Below are positions 1 through 8,373 of a stretch of 64,000 nt of DNA, one piece after another. The translations under genes were made by a program, and so were the position numbers. The stretch lies in NCBI GenBank assembly GCA_963724665.1, contig CAVRVH010000007.1:496001-560000 (forward strand), in the 5' to 3' direction. This DNA is from DASUPK01 sp963724665. Its GTDB lineage: Bacteria > Actinomycetota > Thermoleophilia > Solirubrobacterales > 70-9. The notes beneath the pieces are model-generated. The model saw nothing but the letters and a program-made list of their open reading frames with translations. It was not told the origin of the DNA and made no database searches. Every line of letters starts with the position of its first letter. The stretch's first letter is position 1.

Positions 1-1
1 C

Positions 2-259
2 GCGGTGATCGGGTTCTCTCAGGCGACCCAGAAGGAGATCGCGGGCTCGGGAATCCAGGTGACGGCCTTTGCGCCCGCTTTCGTGGACACGCCGATGACG
101 GAGTTCGTCAAGGGGCAGGTGGCGGCCGAGGCCATGATTCGGCCTGAGGACATCGCGGAGGCCGTGAGGTTCCTGCTCCGCACATCGCCGAATTGCCTTG
201 TCCCGGAGATGGTGTTCCTGCGACCCGGGGACACCATGGATACGCCTGAGCTGGGTTAG
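2..259 (+). CDS. Short-chain dehydrogenase/reductase, C-terminal part (5' end outside window)
   Basis: The reading frame is open from the window edge to a TAG at 257-259. The visible part matches the last third of a classical SDR: the strand after the catalytic helix (GIQVTAFAPAFVDTPM, the PG-x-V-x-T region), a short lid, then PEDIAEAVRFLL, which is typical of SDR C-termini. The Rossmann glycine motif and YxxxK site lie outside the window, so substrate and cofactor cannot be judged. Its stop overlaps the stop of the convergent glycosyltransferase by two bases. Confidence 0.75.
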   Translation, partial: AVIGFSQATQKEIAGSGIQVTAFAPAFVDTPMTEFVKGQVAAEAMIRPEDIAEAVRFLLRTSPNCLVPEMVFLRPGDTMDTPELG

Positions 260-1170
260 GAGCTCTTCCAGATCCGGGCCCCCTTGAGCAGGCCGGCGCG
301 GGCGCCGACCCACCAGGCGACCTGGCGCAGCAGATCGAACCAGGCGTCCTCGACCCAGCGCGTCTCGCCCCTGCCTCGCGCCTTTGCGCGCAGCACGATG
401 CCGAGGCCGCGCGCCGTGCGGGTGATCTCGCGGATGCGGGGCGGCGTCACCGGGTGGCCGCCCATCGCCTCGAACTTCGCCCCGACCAGGCCCGCGCCGT
501 AGGCCCAGCCGAGCTGCTGGCGGAAGAAGCCGCGCTGCGTAGAGCGGTGGCGATGGCGGGCGGTTGCCCGGTCCGCGTAGGCGAGGCGGCGGCCGCTTCG
601 CTCCTGGAAGCGCAGCCCAAGCTCGACGTCCTGTGCGCGGGTCATGTGCGGGTCGAAGGGGCCAATGCGGTCGATCACGTCGCGGCGATAGGCGGCGTTG
701 GCGGTGATCGGGTAGGCGGGGTTGGAGTTGAAGGCGAACCGCTGCCAGTTGCCGAGAAGGCGCGCGGCCTGGCGCTCGGCCGCCGTAGTGGCGGGGACGT
801 GCTGGAGGTCGCCGGCGACGGCGCCGACCTCCGGGTCCTCGAAGGGGCGAACCAGCTCGGTCAGCCATTGGGGCTCGACCAGACAGTCGGCGTCGACGAA
901 GGCGAGGATCTCGCCGGTGCTCTCCACGATGCCGCGGTTGCGGGCGTTGGAAACGCCCGGCCTGGGCTCCCGCAGGTATTGGACCTGGCGGGCCTGGATC
1001 CGGGCCGCCGTTCCGTCGGTTGAGCCGTTGTCGACGATCAGGATCTCGCGGCGATCCACCGGGTACTCCGCGGCGAGAATCGCGTCGATGCAGTCGGCGA
1101 TCGTCGATTCCCCGTCGCGTACCGGGACGATCACGGAGACGGATGGCTGGTTGGACGGCGCCCGCGTCAC
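256..1170 (-). CDS. Family 2 glycosyltransferase
   Basis: A 304-residue GT-A fold transferase. The N-terminus has SVIVPVRDGE, then LIVDNGSTDGT for nucleotide-sugar binding. AFVDADC is the metal-binding DxD-type site and RAQDVELGLRFQ supplies the ED/xED catalytic-base region. I start it at GTG 1170 because the open frame further upstream is arginine- and serine-rich and lies antisense to the next gene. There is no obvious C-terminal membrane anchor. Acceptor unknown; such enzymes usually build cell-surface glycans. Confidence 0.85.
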   Translation of the reverse strand: MTRAPSNQPSVSVIVPVRDGESTIADCIDAILAAEYPVDRREILIVDNGSTDGTAARIQARQVQYLREPRPGVSNARNRGIVESTGEILAFVDADCLVEPQWLTELVRPFEDPEVGAVAGDLQHVPATTAAERQAARLLGNWQRFAFNSNPAYPITANAAYRRDVIDRIGPFDPHMTRAQDVELGLRFQERSGRRLAYADRATARHRHRSTQRGFFRQQLGWAYGAGLVGAKFEAMGGHPVTPPRIREITRTARGLGIVLRAKARGRGETRWVEDAWFDLLRQVAWWVGARAGLLKGARIWKSS

Positions 1171-1192
1171 GGGCGCAAGGTAGCCGCGGCGG

Positions 1193-1756
1193 CTAGGAGC
1201 GCGCCCGCTGGAGCTGTGCCTCAGCGCGCTCGAGCTCGGCGGACCAGCCCTCGGCGGAGTCGGGCGTGGCCGGCTCAGGCAGGCGCTCTTCGGCGTGGGC
1301 ACGCTCCTCATATGCCGTGACCAGAACGTCCTCGACGGAGAGATCGGCGGCCTCCTTGGCTTCGGCAGCCGCGAGACGGCGGCGCGTGGCCTGGACGTCG
1401 CGGACCTCCTCGGCCAGGGGGCGCTCCGGGAGCGTCTCGCCGCCGACGCCTTCCCGCATGAGCGCCGTTTCGAGGTAGTTCTCCAGGATGCGGACCTCCA
1501 GGCGGGATGCGCGGCGCGGTTTGCGCGGATTGGCGCGCGTGAACGCGTCCCAGGCCCGGGCGAAGGTGCCGAAGTTGGTGCGGCCGCCATTGCGGTGCGC
1601 CGCGAGCATCGGACAGACGCCGCCGCGCTTGTCCACGTAGGCGCCGACGATCACGCGGTTCGAGCGGATGCCGCGCAGCATCGCCTGCTTGGTGGCGTTG
1701 GGCATGGCGCCGATCGAGTTGCGGAGACGCTCGGCGTTGTTGCGTCGCTTTGCCAT
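1193..1756 (-). CDS. Conserved hypothetical protein, basic N-terminus and acidic helical C-terminus
   Basis: 187 residues from an ATG. The N-terminal half is basic (MAKRRNNAERLRNSIGAMP; RANPRKPRRASRLEVRILENYL). The C-terminal half is acidic and predicted helical (EEVRDVQATRRRLAAAEAKEAADL and the AELERAEAQLQRARS end), so a coiled coil is likely. No enzymatic motif, signal peptide or membrane segment is seen. It lies 22 bp upstream of the glycosyltransferase on the same strand, so cotranscription is likely. I do not recognise the family. Confidence 0.6.
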   Translation of the reverse strand: MAKRRNNAERLRNSIGAMPNATKQAMLRGIRSNRVIVGAYVDKRGGVCPMLAAHRNGGRTNFGTFARAWDAFTRANPRKPRRASRLEVRILENYLETALMREGVGGETLPERPLAEEVRDVQATRRRLAAAEAKEAADLSVEDVLVTAYEERAHAEERLPEPATPDSAEGWSAELERAEAQLQRARS

Positions 1757-1795
1757 CGAGTCAAGGAATAGCGACTACGGCGTAGGGTCATCGCA

Positions 1796-3055
1796 ATGAG
1801 CCGTTCAGACCGAAAGTTGAGGCTGCTTGTTGCCGCGTTCGGCGATCCGGGGCACGCGTTCCCGGCGATCGCGCTGGCGCGCGAGCTCGGCCGGCGCGGG
1901 CACGAGGTGCTGGTCGAGACCTGGGAGCGGTGGCGGGAGGCGGTTGAGGGCGAGGGGCTGGCGTTCACCGGCGCCCAGGAGTACACGGTGTACCCGCCAC
2001 CGGGACCGGACACGCCGGATGGACAGACGGCCGCGGCCGCCGCCCGCGCGCTGGCGAGGTTGATGGAGAGGTTCGAGCCGGACCTGGTGGTGAGCGACAT
2101 CCTGACGCTGGCGCCGACGCTGGCGGCGGAGGTGGCCGGGGTGCCGCACGCGACGCTGATCCCGCACGTCTATCCGGTGCAGCAGCCGGGGATGCCGCTC
2201 TACTCGCTCGGACTGCAGCCGCCGCGGACTGGCTTTGGCCGAGTTGCTTGGCGGGCGACGGGGCCGTTGCTGGGGATGGGGCTGCGACGGGGACGGGACG
2301 AGCTCAATGCGACGCGCGGGCGATTGGGGCTGCCCCCGATCGATCGGTTCCACGGCGGGATCAGCGAGCTGCTGGCGGTGGTTGCGACCTTTCCGCAGCT
2401 CGAGTACCCGCGGGAGTGGCCCGAGCATGTGCGGGTGACCGGGCCACTGTTCTTCGAGCTGCCGGGTGAGGAGATCGAGATTCCGGAGGGCGATGCACCG
2501 CTGGTACTGGTGGCGCCGAGCACGTCGCAGGACCCTGAGTGCGAGCTGCTGCGCGTTGCGCTCGATGGGCTGGCAGACGAGCCGGTGAGAGTGCTGGCTA
2601 CGACCAATCGGCAGCGGCCGGAGCGGCCGATCGGGGTGCCTGACAACGCGACGCTGGTGGATTGGCTGCTCTACTCGCAGGCGATGCCCGCGGCGGACGT
2701 GGTGATCTGCCACGGCGGGCACGGGACCGTGGCGCGGGCGCTGGCGGCGGGCAAGCCGCTGCTGGTGTGCCCTTCGGTCGGGGACATGGGAGAGAACGCG
2801 GCGCGGGTCGCTTGGTCGGGAACGGGGCTGTCTGTGCCGCGCCGGCTGCTGTCGCGGCGGGGGATCCGGCTGGCGACACGCCGGCTGCTCACCGAACCGG
2901 AGTTCCAAGGGCGAGCGCTCGCGGTTGCAGAGTGGTCTGAGTCTCACGACGGTCCGGCGGCGGCAGCCGACCTTGTCGAGGAAGCGGCTAAAGCTCCGGG
3001 GGTGGGACTCGAACCCACAACAACTCGGTTAACAGCCGAGTGCTCTACCGATTGA
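1796..3055 (+). CDS. GT1-family (MGT/UGT-like) glycosyltransferase
   Basis: 419 residues from ATG 1796. LLVAAFGDPGHAFPAIALARELGRRGHEV is the N-terminal acceptor-domain start typical of macrolide/flavonoid-type glycosyltransferases. The C-terminal donor domain has VDWLLYSQAMPAADVVICHGGHGT, the HxGxxT/S signature that contacts the nucleotide sugar, and GKPLLVCPSVGDMGENAARV. The last ~20 residues are encoded antisense to tRNA-Asn, so the natural end may lie earlier or a small indel may have extended the frame. Substrate unknown; family members act on lipids, polyketides or terpenoids. Confidence 0.8.
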   Translation: MSRSDRKLRLLVAAFGDPGHAFPAIALARELGRRGHEVLVETWERWREAVEGEGLAFTGAQEYTVYPPPGPDTPDGQTAAAAARALARLMERFEPDLVVSDILTLAPTLAAEVAGVPHATLIPHVYPVQQPGMPLYSLGLQPPRTGFGRVAWRATGPLLGMGLRRGRDELNATRGRLGLPPIDRFHGGISELLAVVATFPQLEYPREWPEHVRVTGPLFFELPGEEIEIPEGDAPLVLVAPSTSQDPECELLRVALDGLADEPVRVLATTNRQRPERPIGVPDNATLVDWLLYSQAMPAADVVICHGGHGTVARALAAGKPLLVCPSVGDMGENAARVAWSGTGLSVPRRLLSRRGIRLATRRLLTEPEFQGRALAVAEWSESHDGPAAAADLVEEAAKAPGVGLEPTTTRLTAECSTD

Positions 3056-3066
3056 GCTACCCCGGA
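2994..3066 (-). tRNA. tRNA-Asn(GTT)
   Basis: Minus-strand cloverleaf. The 7-bp acceptor TCCGGGG (3060-3066) pairs with CCCCGGA (2995-3001), with G as discriminator. D stem GCTC/GAGC, anticodon stem CTCGG/CCGAG with loop CTGTTAA giving GTT, and a 5-bp T stem GTGGG/CCCAC with loop TTCGAGT. The CCA end is not encoded. It lies antisense over the 3' end of the glycosyltransferase gene. Confidence 0.97.
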
Positions 3067-3081
3067 TCGGCTGAGGAAACC

Positions 3082-4848
3082 TTAGGACACGACGCCGGCA
3101 TGAGCGATTCGGTCCGTGAGCTCTGCGCGTTCGCCCGAGAGTCGCGTGCTCACCTCGTAGTCACCCGCCTTCTGCGCCGCGGCGATCCCGTCCTCGAGCC
3201 GCTGCTGCTCCAGCAGATCGAAGTTGAGTTGCATCGCGCCCTCGGATGCCGGCTCGCTCTCCGCCCGCATCACCAACTCCGTGATCAGGGAGGTGAGCGC
3301 TGCATCGTCCCTGGGCAGGCCCTCCGTCGGGTTGGACAGATGCGTCCGCAGCCAACCCAGCGCCGGCCGCCCGGACGGGGAGAGATGCTCATCCGTCAGC
3401 CGGTCTATGAACGCCTGGCCCGCCTCCGGCTTGACCAGGCACATCGCAAGCAGTGCCCGCTCGCGTGTCTCGCGAGGGGTGAGGGAGACCGCGACCGGCT
3501 TCGGCGGCTTGGTTCCGTTGCCATCGGCGGACGGCGCCGCACTCGCCTCGGGCGTCGATCGCACCCTGGCCAGGACCAGACTCGCATCGGTGTCGAGCCG
3601 GTCCGCCACCTTGCGAACAAGCTCGTCGAAGCCGAGCGCCGTCTCCCCCATCGCCTTCAGCACGGGCCCGACCTCCTCCAGCACGCGCTCCCGCCCGGCG
3701 ACGGTTCCGAGATCGCCACGCCCGAGGGCGACGTCGACCCGGAAGCTGGGCAGGTCGATCGCCTCGTCCACCAACTTCATGAGGCGGTCCGCCGACCCGT
3801 CCTTGAGCATGTCGGCCGGATCCTCCCCCTCCGGCATCGCCGCGACCCGCAGCTCGAGGCTCTTCCCTCCTGCGACCTTCTGCGCGCGGATCATCGCGTC
3901 GGCCCCGGCCCGGTCCGCGTCGAGCGCCAGCACCACCGACTCGGTCAACCCGGCGAGCATCGTGATCTGCTCAGGCGTGATCGCCGTCCCCATGATCGCC
4001 ACCGTCTCCTCCACCCCGGCCTGGTGGAGCGCCAAGACGTCGGTATAGCCCTCGACCACGATCGCTCGCCGCGCCTTCGCGATCGGCCCGCGCGCGCGGT
4101 CGATCCCATAGAGCGTGTGGCTCTTCCGGTAGAGCTCGCCCTCGGGCGAGTTCAGGTACTTCGGCTTCGAGTCCGGGCTCAGAGCCCGCGCCCCGAACCC
4201 GAGCACCCGCCCACGCTGGTCGCGGATCGGAAACGTGATCCGGCTCCGGAAGCGGTCGTAGTGCCCGCCCTGCCGCCCCTTCTGGATCAGACCGGCGGCC
4301 AGCAGCTCATCGACCTTGAAGCCGGCTCGCTGGCTCCCGGTCAGCACCTGGTCCCAGGGGCTCGGAGCCATGCCGACTCCGAACCGCCGGAGCACGTCCT
4401 CCCCCAGTCCCCGCTCTTCGAGATAGGCGCGAGCCTTCCCAGCTTTCTGCGACTCCCACAGGTAGCGCTCGTAGAACTTCGCCGTCCGCTCGAGCAGCTC
4501 CCACAGCCGCGCCTTCCGGCGCCGTCGCGCCTCGGCCTGCGGGTCCTCGTTTTCGCGCTCGAGCTCGACGCCGTAGCGCTCCGCAAGTGACTCGACCGTT
4601 TCGGGGAAGGTCAGCCCCTCCTTCTCCTCGACGAACCGGAAGACGTCGCCGCTCGCCTCGCAGCCGAAGCAGTAGTAGAGCTTGTCGCGGGGGTTGACCT
4701 TGAACGACGGGGTCCGCTCGTCGTGGAACGGGCAATTGCCCCAGAAGTCCTGACCCCGTTGCTGGAGGTCGGTGTACGCCGAGACGATCTCGAGGATGTC
4801 CGCCGCGTCCTTGACCCGGTCCTTGCTCTCGTCCGTGAACTTCGCCAT
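3082..4848 (-). CDS. dnaG: DNA primase
   Basis: 588 residues from ATG 4848. It makes RNA primers at the replication fork. The N-terminal CHC2 zinc domain is visible (CPFHDERTPSF ... YYCFGC, residues ~40-65). The catalytic core with TOPRIM follows: VVEGYTDVLAL, then ALDADRAG with the metal-binding DxD. The C-terminal helicase-interacting region is divergent, as usual. The stop lies 15 bp from the tRNA-Asn 5' end. dgt is directly upstream with a 9-bp gap, so the two are probably cotranscribed. Confidence 0.96.
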   Translation of the reverse strand: MAKFTDESKDRVKDAADILEIVSAYTDLQQRGQDFWGNCPFHDERTPSFKVNPRDKLYYCFGCEASGDVFRFVEEKEGLTFPETVESLAERYGVELERENEDPQAEARRRRKARLWELLERTAKFYERYLWESQKAGKARAYLEERGLGEDVLRRFGVGMAPSPWDQVLTGSQRAGFKVDELLAAGLIQKGRQGGHYDRFRSRITFPIRDQRGRVLGFGARALSPDSKPKYLNSPEGELYRKSHTLYGIDRARGPIAKARRAIVVEGYTDVLALHQAGVEETVAIMGTAITPEQITMLAGLTESVVLALDADRAGADAMIRAQKVAGGKSLELRVAAMPEGEDPADMLKDGSADRLMKLVDEAIDLPSFRVDVALGRGDLGTVAGRERVLEEVGPVLKAMGETALGFDELVRKVADRLDTDASLVLARVRSTPEASAAPSADGNGTKPPKPVAVSLTPRETRERALLAMCLVKPEAGQAFIDRLTDEHLSPSGRPALGWLRTHLSNPTEGLPRDDAALTSLITELVMRAESEPASEGAMQLNFDLLEQQRLEDGIAAAQKAGDYEVSTRLSGERAELTDRIAHAGVVS

Positions 4849-4857
4849 CAACCCAAT

Positions 4858-5856
4858 CTATTGGCGAGTGACCAGCTGGTCGTACGTGCTGAGGCAAAAA
4901 CGGTCGGTCATTCCGGCGATGTAATCGGTCACCCGCTGCACCGGGTCGGCGTCCGGGTCAGTTGCCGGCACCTCGTCGATGTTCGCCAGGTAGTGGTCGA
5001 ACAGCGTCCGCAGGGCTACCCGCGCCCGCTCCTGCTCCGCCCGCGCCTCCTCTCCGAGGTACACCCGATCGAACATGAACTTGCGCAGCCGCAGCATCGC
5101 GCCACCCACCTCCTCGCTCTGCTCGATGTCTCCCGCGGCTCGCGAGCGCTCCACCATGTCCTGGACGAGCAGATCGATCCGGCGCGCCCCCGTCTCCCCC
5201 AGCTGCTCGATCTGAGCGGCCGGCAGGTCGTCCTGCGCGATGATCCCGGCGCGCAGCGCATCGTCGATGTCGTGGTTGATATACGCGACCCGGTCGACGA
5301 TCCGCACCACCCGCCCCTCGAGCGTGGCCGGTTTCTGCGGACCGGTGTGGTTCAGGATCCCGTCCCGCACCTGCTCGGTCAGGTTGAGGCCGCGGCCGTC
5401 GCTCTCCAGCTCGTCCACCACTCGGAGCGAGTGCTCGTTGTGACGGAAGCGCGTCCCGTGCTCCCGGAGCGCCTCGTCCAGCACCTCCTCGCCTATGTGC
5501 CCGAAGGGCGGATGGCCGAGGTCGTGGCCCAAGCCGATCGCCTCCGTAAGGTCCTCGTTCAGCCCGAGTGCCCGCGCCACCGTGCGCGAGATGAAGCAGG
5601 CCTCGAGCGTGTGGGTCAATCGCGTCCGGTAGTGATCACCCTCCGGCGCCACGAACACCTGCGTCTTGTGCTTGAGCCGCCGGAACGCCTTCGAGTGCAC
5701 GATCCGGTCGCGGTCGCGCTGGAACGGCGTCCGGACCGGGCTGTCCGCCTCCGGCTCACGCCGCTGCGCCGGATAGGAGGGCGTTGCCAGGTCCCAGAGG
5801 TACTCGGACTCCCAGGAGCGGACTCTTGATTCGAGGCTCTCGGTCTGCGTGGCCAT
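4858..5856 (-). CDS. dgt: dGTPase-like HD-domain deoxynucleoside triphosphohydrolase
   Basis: 332 residues from ATG 5856; the open frame extends further upstream but that part lacks family similarity. It hydrolyses dNTPs to deoxynucleoside and triphosphate. The HD metal site is clear: RLTHTLEACFISR near residue 75, GLGHDLGHPPFGHIGE near 105, and the later conserved DRVAYINHDIDDAL. The start SPVRTPFQRDRDRIVHSKAFRRLKHKTQVF is the dNTPase signature. It precedes dnaG on the same strand, an order common in actinobacteria. Confidence 0.93.
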   Translation of the reverse strand: MATQTESLESRVRSWESEYLWDLATPSYPAQRREPEADSPVRTPFQRDRDRIVHSKAFRRLKHKTQVFVAPEGDHYRTRLTHTLEACFISRTVARALGLNEDLTEAIGLGHDLGHPPFGHIGEEVLDEALREHGTRFRHNEHSLRVVDELESDGRGLNLTEQVRDGILNHTGPQKPATLEGRVVRIVDRVAYINHDIDDALRAGIIAQDDLPAAQIEQLGETGARRIDLLVQDMVERSRAAGDIEQSEEVGGAMLRLRKFMFDRVYLGEEARAEQERARVALRTLFDHYLANIDEVPATDPDADPVQRVTDYIAGMTDRFCLSTYDQLVTRQ

Positions 5857-5920
5857 CCACCGATATTCGCACTCGCGGCGGCACCACCACCGCCATCCGA
5901 TTCGAAATAGGCTCCGGTCC

Positions 5921-6679
5921 GTGGCGGAAACGGCACTGATCACGGGCGCTTCCGCGGGCATCGGCGAGGAGTTCGCCCGCCAGCTCGCCGCGCGCGGCTA
6001 CGACCTGATCCTGGTGGCACGGCGAAAGGACCGGCTCGAGGCGCTGGGGGAACAGCTCCCGACCACCGCCCACGTGATCGAGTGCGATCTCGCGACCGAG
6101 GCCGCGAAACTCCCCGGCAAGGTCTCGAAGCTCGGAGTCAACGTCGACCTCCTGATCAACAACGCCGGCTTCGGCCTCCGCGGCCGCGTTCTGGACCTTG
6201 ATCCCGAGCGCGAGGCCGAGATGGTCCGGGTCAACTGCGAGGCGGTCGTCACGCTCACCCACGCCTTCGTCCCGGACATGGTGAAGCGGGGCCGGGGCGG
6301 ACTGATCACCGTCGCCAGCACCGCCGGCATGCAGCCCCTCCCCTACGAGGCCACCTACGGCGCCACCAAGGCCTTCGCCATCTCCTTTATGGAAGCCCTC
6401 TGGATGGAGCTGCGCGGCAGTGGCGTGACGCTCACGGTAGTCAACCCCGGCCCGGTGAAGACCGAGTGGCAGGAGGTGGCCGGCCACACCAAAGACACGC
6501 CGCTACCACCCGGCATGATCAGCGCTGAGCGGTGCGTCACGGATGCCCTCCGCGCCTATGACGACAAGAAGCGATCGGTGATCACCGGCCGCTTCTTCCC
6601 CTGGTTCATGCGCGCCAGCAAGGCCCCGAAGGGCGTCAAGCTCCGCGTAGCGGAGCGGATGTACCGCCCGCCGAAATAA
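5921..6679 (+). CDS. SDR-family oxidoreductase
   Basis: 252 residues from GTG 5921. ALITGASAGIGEEFARQLA is the TGxxxGIG cofactor motif. LINNAGFG is the NAG motif, STAG carries the catalytic Ser, and YEATYGATKAF carries Tyr and Lys of YxxxK. VNPGPVKTEW is the substrate-loop PG motif. The RR in LVARRKDRLEAL suggests NADP(H) preference. It is divergent from dgt and convergent with recO, so it is probably a single-gene unit. Substrate unknown. Confidence 0.9.
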   Translation: MAETALITGASAGIGEEFARQLAARGYDLILVARRKDRLEALGEQLPTTAHVIECDLATEAAKLPGKVSKLGVNVDLLINNAGFGLRGRVLDLDPEREAEMVRVNCEAVVTLTHAFVPDMVKRGRGGLITVASTAGMQPLPYEATYGATKAFAISFMEALWMELRGSGVTLTVVNPGPVKTEWQEVAGHTKDTPLPPGMISAERCVTDALRAYDDKKRSVITGRFFPWFMRASKAPKGVKLRVAERMYRPPK

Positions 6680-6690
6680 GGTCGCGGCCG

Positions 6691-7410
6691 CTAAGCCGCG
6701 GCGCGCAGGTGCACGTGGGCGTGGTGCTCGAGCGTCTCGGTGATCGCCCTGTCGGCCTGAGCCGCGATTCGCTGTTCGGCCTCCGGCGCCTGGGACAGCG
6801 GCCGCGCCAGCGCATCGACCATGAACCGGTGCGCCTCCTCGCTGAACGGGAACCCGCCGCCCTCGCAGCTCGAGCAGACCACTCCCCCGGCCGAGCCGGA
6901 GAACGCCGCCAGATGATCAGCCTCCCCGCAACTGGCGCAGCTCGCCAGCTCCGGTGAGAAACCCGCCGCCAGTGCGAGCTTGAGCCGGAAGGCCAGCGCG
7001 GCACCCGGAGCGCTGGCCGACTCGGGATCGGCGTCCAGCAGGGCCAGATAGGTGCAGAGCAGGTTGTAGGCGGCCTCGTTCGCCTCGCCCGAGTCGAGCA
7101 GCCGCAGCACCGCGTCACAGGCCCGGCCGGCCGACCCGAGCGCCGGCCCATTCGACCGCAGAGTGCCGTGGCCGTCGACGGTCGACGCGCCCGTCACGGT
7201 GAAGAGATCTCCCCGTCCCTCGTAGAGGACGAGGTCCAGCCGGAAGAACGGCTCCAGCCGCCCCCCGAAGCGGGACTTCGGCCGCCGCGATCCCTTGGCG
7301 ATCGCGCCGATCCGCCCGCGGGTCGCGGAGTAGAGGTGGACGATCCGATCGGCCTCGCCGTAGCGGATGCTCCGCAGCACGACCGCCTCGGTCTTGAAGT
7401 TCCCGGGCAT
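6691..7410 (-). CDS. recO: DNA repair protein RecO
   Basis: 239 residues. It promotes annealing and RecA loading with RecF/RecR at gaps. The N-terminal OB fold is visible (FKTEAVVLRSIRYGEADRIV, GRIGAIAKGSRRPKSRFGG, LEPF). The central helical part contains a CxxC...CxxC zinc site (CASCGE ... CSSC, residues ~165-190). ATG 7410 matches the family start. The stop is 11 bp from the convergent SDR stop, and a GC-rich inverted repeat at 6685-6702 could end either transcript. Confidence 0.93.
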   Translation of the reverse strand: MPGNFKTEAVVLRSIRYGEADRIVHLYSATRGRIGAIAKGSRRPKSRFGGRLEPFFRLDLVLYEGRGDLFTVTGASTVDGHGTLRSNGPALGSAGRACDAVLRLLDSGEANEAAYNLLCTYLALLDADPESASAPGAALAFRLKLALAAGFSPELASCASCGEADHLAAFSGSAGGVVCSSCEGGGFPFSEEAHRFMVDALARPLSQAPEAEQRIAAQADRAITETLEHHAHVHLRAAA

Positions 7411-7443
7411 GGCCCACCAAAGCTGCCGAAGCGCCCGGACGGA

Positions 7444-8373
7444 TCAGGCCTGGCGGACTGCGTCCCTGATCGCCGCGGCCGTGACCGTCGCGGCCGCTGC
7501 GCCGATCTGGAACGGCGCGAACTGATCCGGTTCCCCCCGCCCCGAGGCGAGGCAGAAGACGACGTCGCCGTCGACCGGCGTGAAGACCGGATCGATCGCC
7601 CGGCCCATCCCCGCGGTGGCGGCTCGCGCGACGATCGAGCACTGCCGCTTGTCGAGCGCCGCGTCGGTGCAGACGACGACGGGGGTGGAGTTGCCCTCCG
7701 GAACCCGGAACTCCGGCGGCTCCTCCATCGCGGCGATCAGCTCGGCGCCCCGCAGTTCCTCGCCCTCCTCGCCGCGCGGGCCTGCCAGGACGGAGCCGTC
7801 CTCGTCGATCACGTCCCCCGCCGCGTTGACGGTGGCGATCGCGGCCACCGTGTGGCCGGTGCCGGTCACCAGGGCCGCGTAGCCGACGCCGCCCTGGCAG
7901 GCCCGGTCGCGGCCGAGCAGCTTGCCGACGGTGGCGCCGGTCCCGGCCCCGATGGCGCCGCGCCCAGGCACTCCTTCGATGGCCGCGTCACAGGCCGCGT
8001 ATCCCTCGTCGGGCCCGGGCCTCACCTTCCCCTCACCCGAGGGCAGGTCGTAGATGACCGCCGCAGGGACGAGCGGGACCCGCCCATACGGAGTGAAGTA
8101 GCCGCGCTCGTGATCCTCGAGCCAGCGGACCACGCCATCGGCGGCAGCCAGCCCGAAGGCGCTGCCTCCCGTGATCAGGATCGCGTTTGCCTCGTTCGCG
8201 TTCGCGAGCGGCCGCAGGGTGTCGGTCTCCCTCGTTCCCGGTCCGCCGCCGTGCACGCAGACCCCGCCGGGCGTCTCCGGGGGAGGAATCACCACGGTGC
8301 ACCCCGTCCCGCCAACCTGGTCCGACCAGTGCCCGACCGCGAAACCGTCCGGCAACGCCACCGGTTCGCTCAT
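7444..8373 (-). CDS. P1-family (S58) peptidase, DmpA-like
   Basis: 309 residues. The fold is a self-cleaving N-terminal-nucleophile aminopeptidase. Visible family features are the start GFAVGHWSDQVGGTGCTVVI, NEANAILITGGSAFGLAAADGVVRWLEDHERG and GRGAIGAGTGATVGKL. The nucleophile at the chain-cleavage point is probably in the GNSTPVVVCTDAALDK stretch, which reads GNST before a new N-terminus. The ATG overlaps the mutM stop by 4 bp (ATGA), so it is translationally coupled. Substrate unknown; relatives cleave D- or L-aminoacyl amides. Confidence 0.85.
   Translation of the reverse strand: MSEPVALPDGFAVGHWSDQVGGTGCTVVIPPPETPGGVCVHGGGPGTRETDTLRPLANANEANAILITGGSAFGLAAADGVVRWLEDHERGYFTPYGRVPLVPAAVIYDLPSGEGKVRPGPDEGYAACDAAIEGVPGRGAIGAGTGATVGKLLGRDRACQGGVGYAALVTGTGHTVAAIATVNAAGDVIDEDGSVLAGPRGEEGEELRGAELIAAMEEPPEFRVPEGNSTPVVVCTDAALDKRQCSIVARAATAGMGRAIDPVFTPVDGDVVFCLASGRGEPDQFAPFQIGAAAATVTAAAIRDAVRQA

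Noticed and set aside
3040..4590. Long plus-strand open frame opposite dnaG
   Set aside because: It mirrors dnaG codon structure, is His/Arg/Leu-rich and has no family motif; a high-GC antisense shadow.
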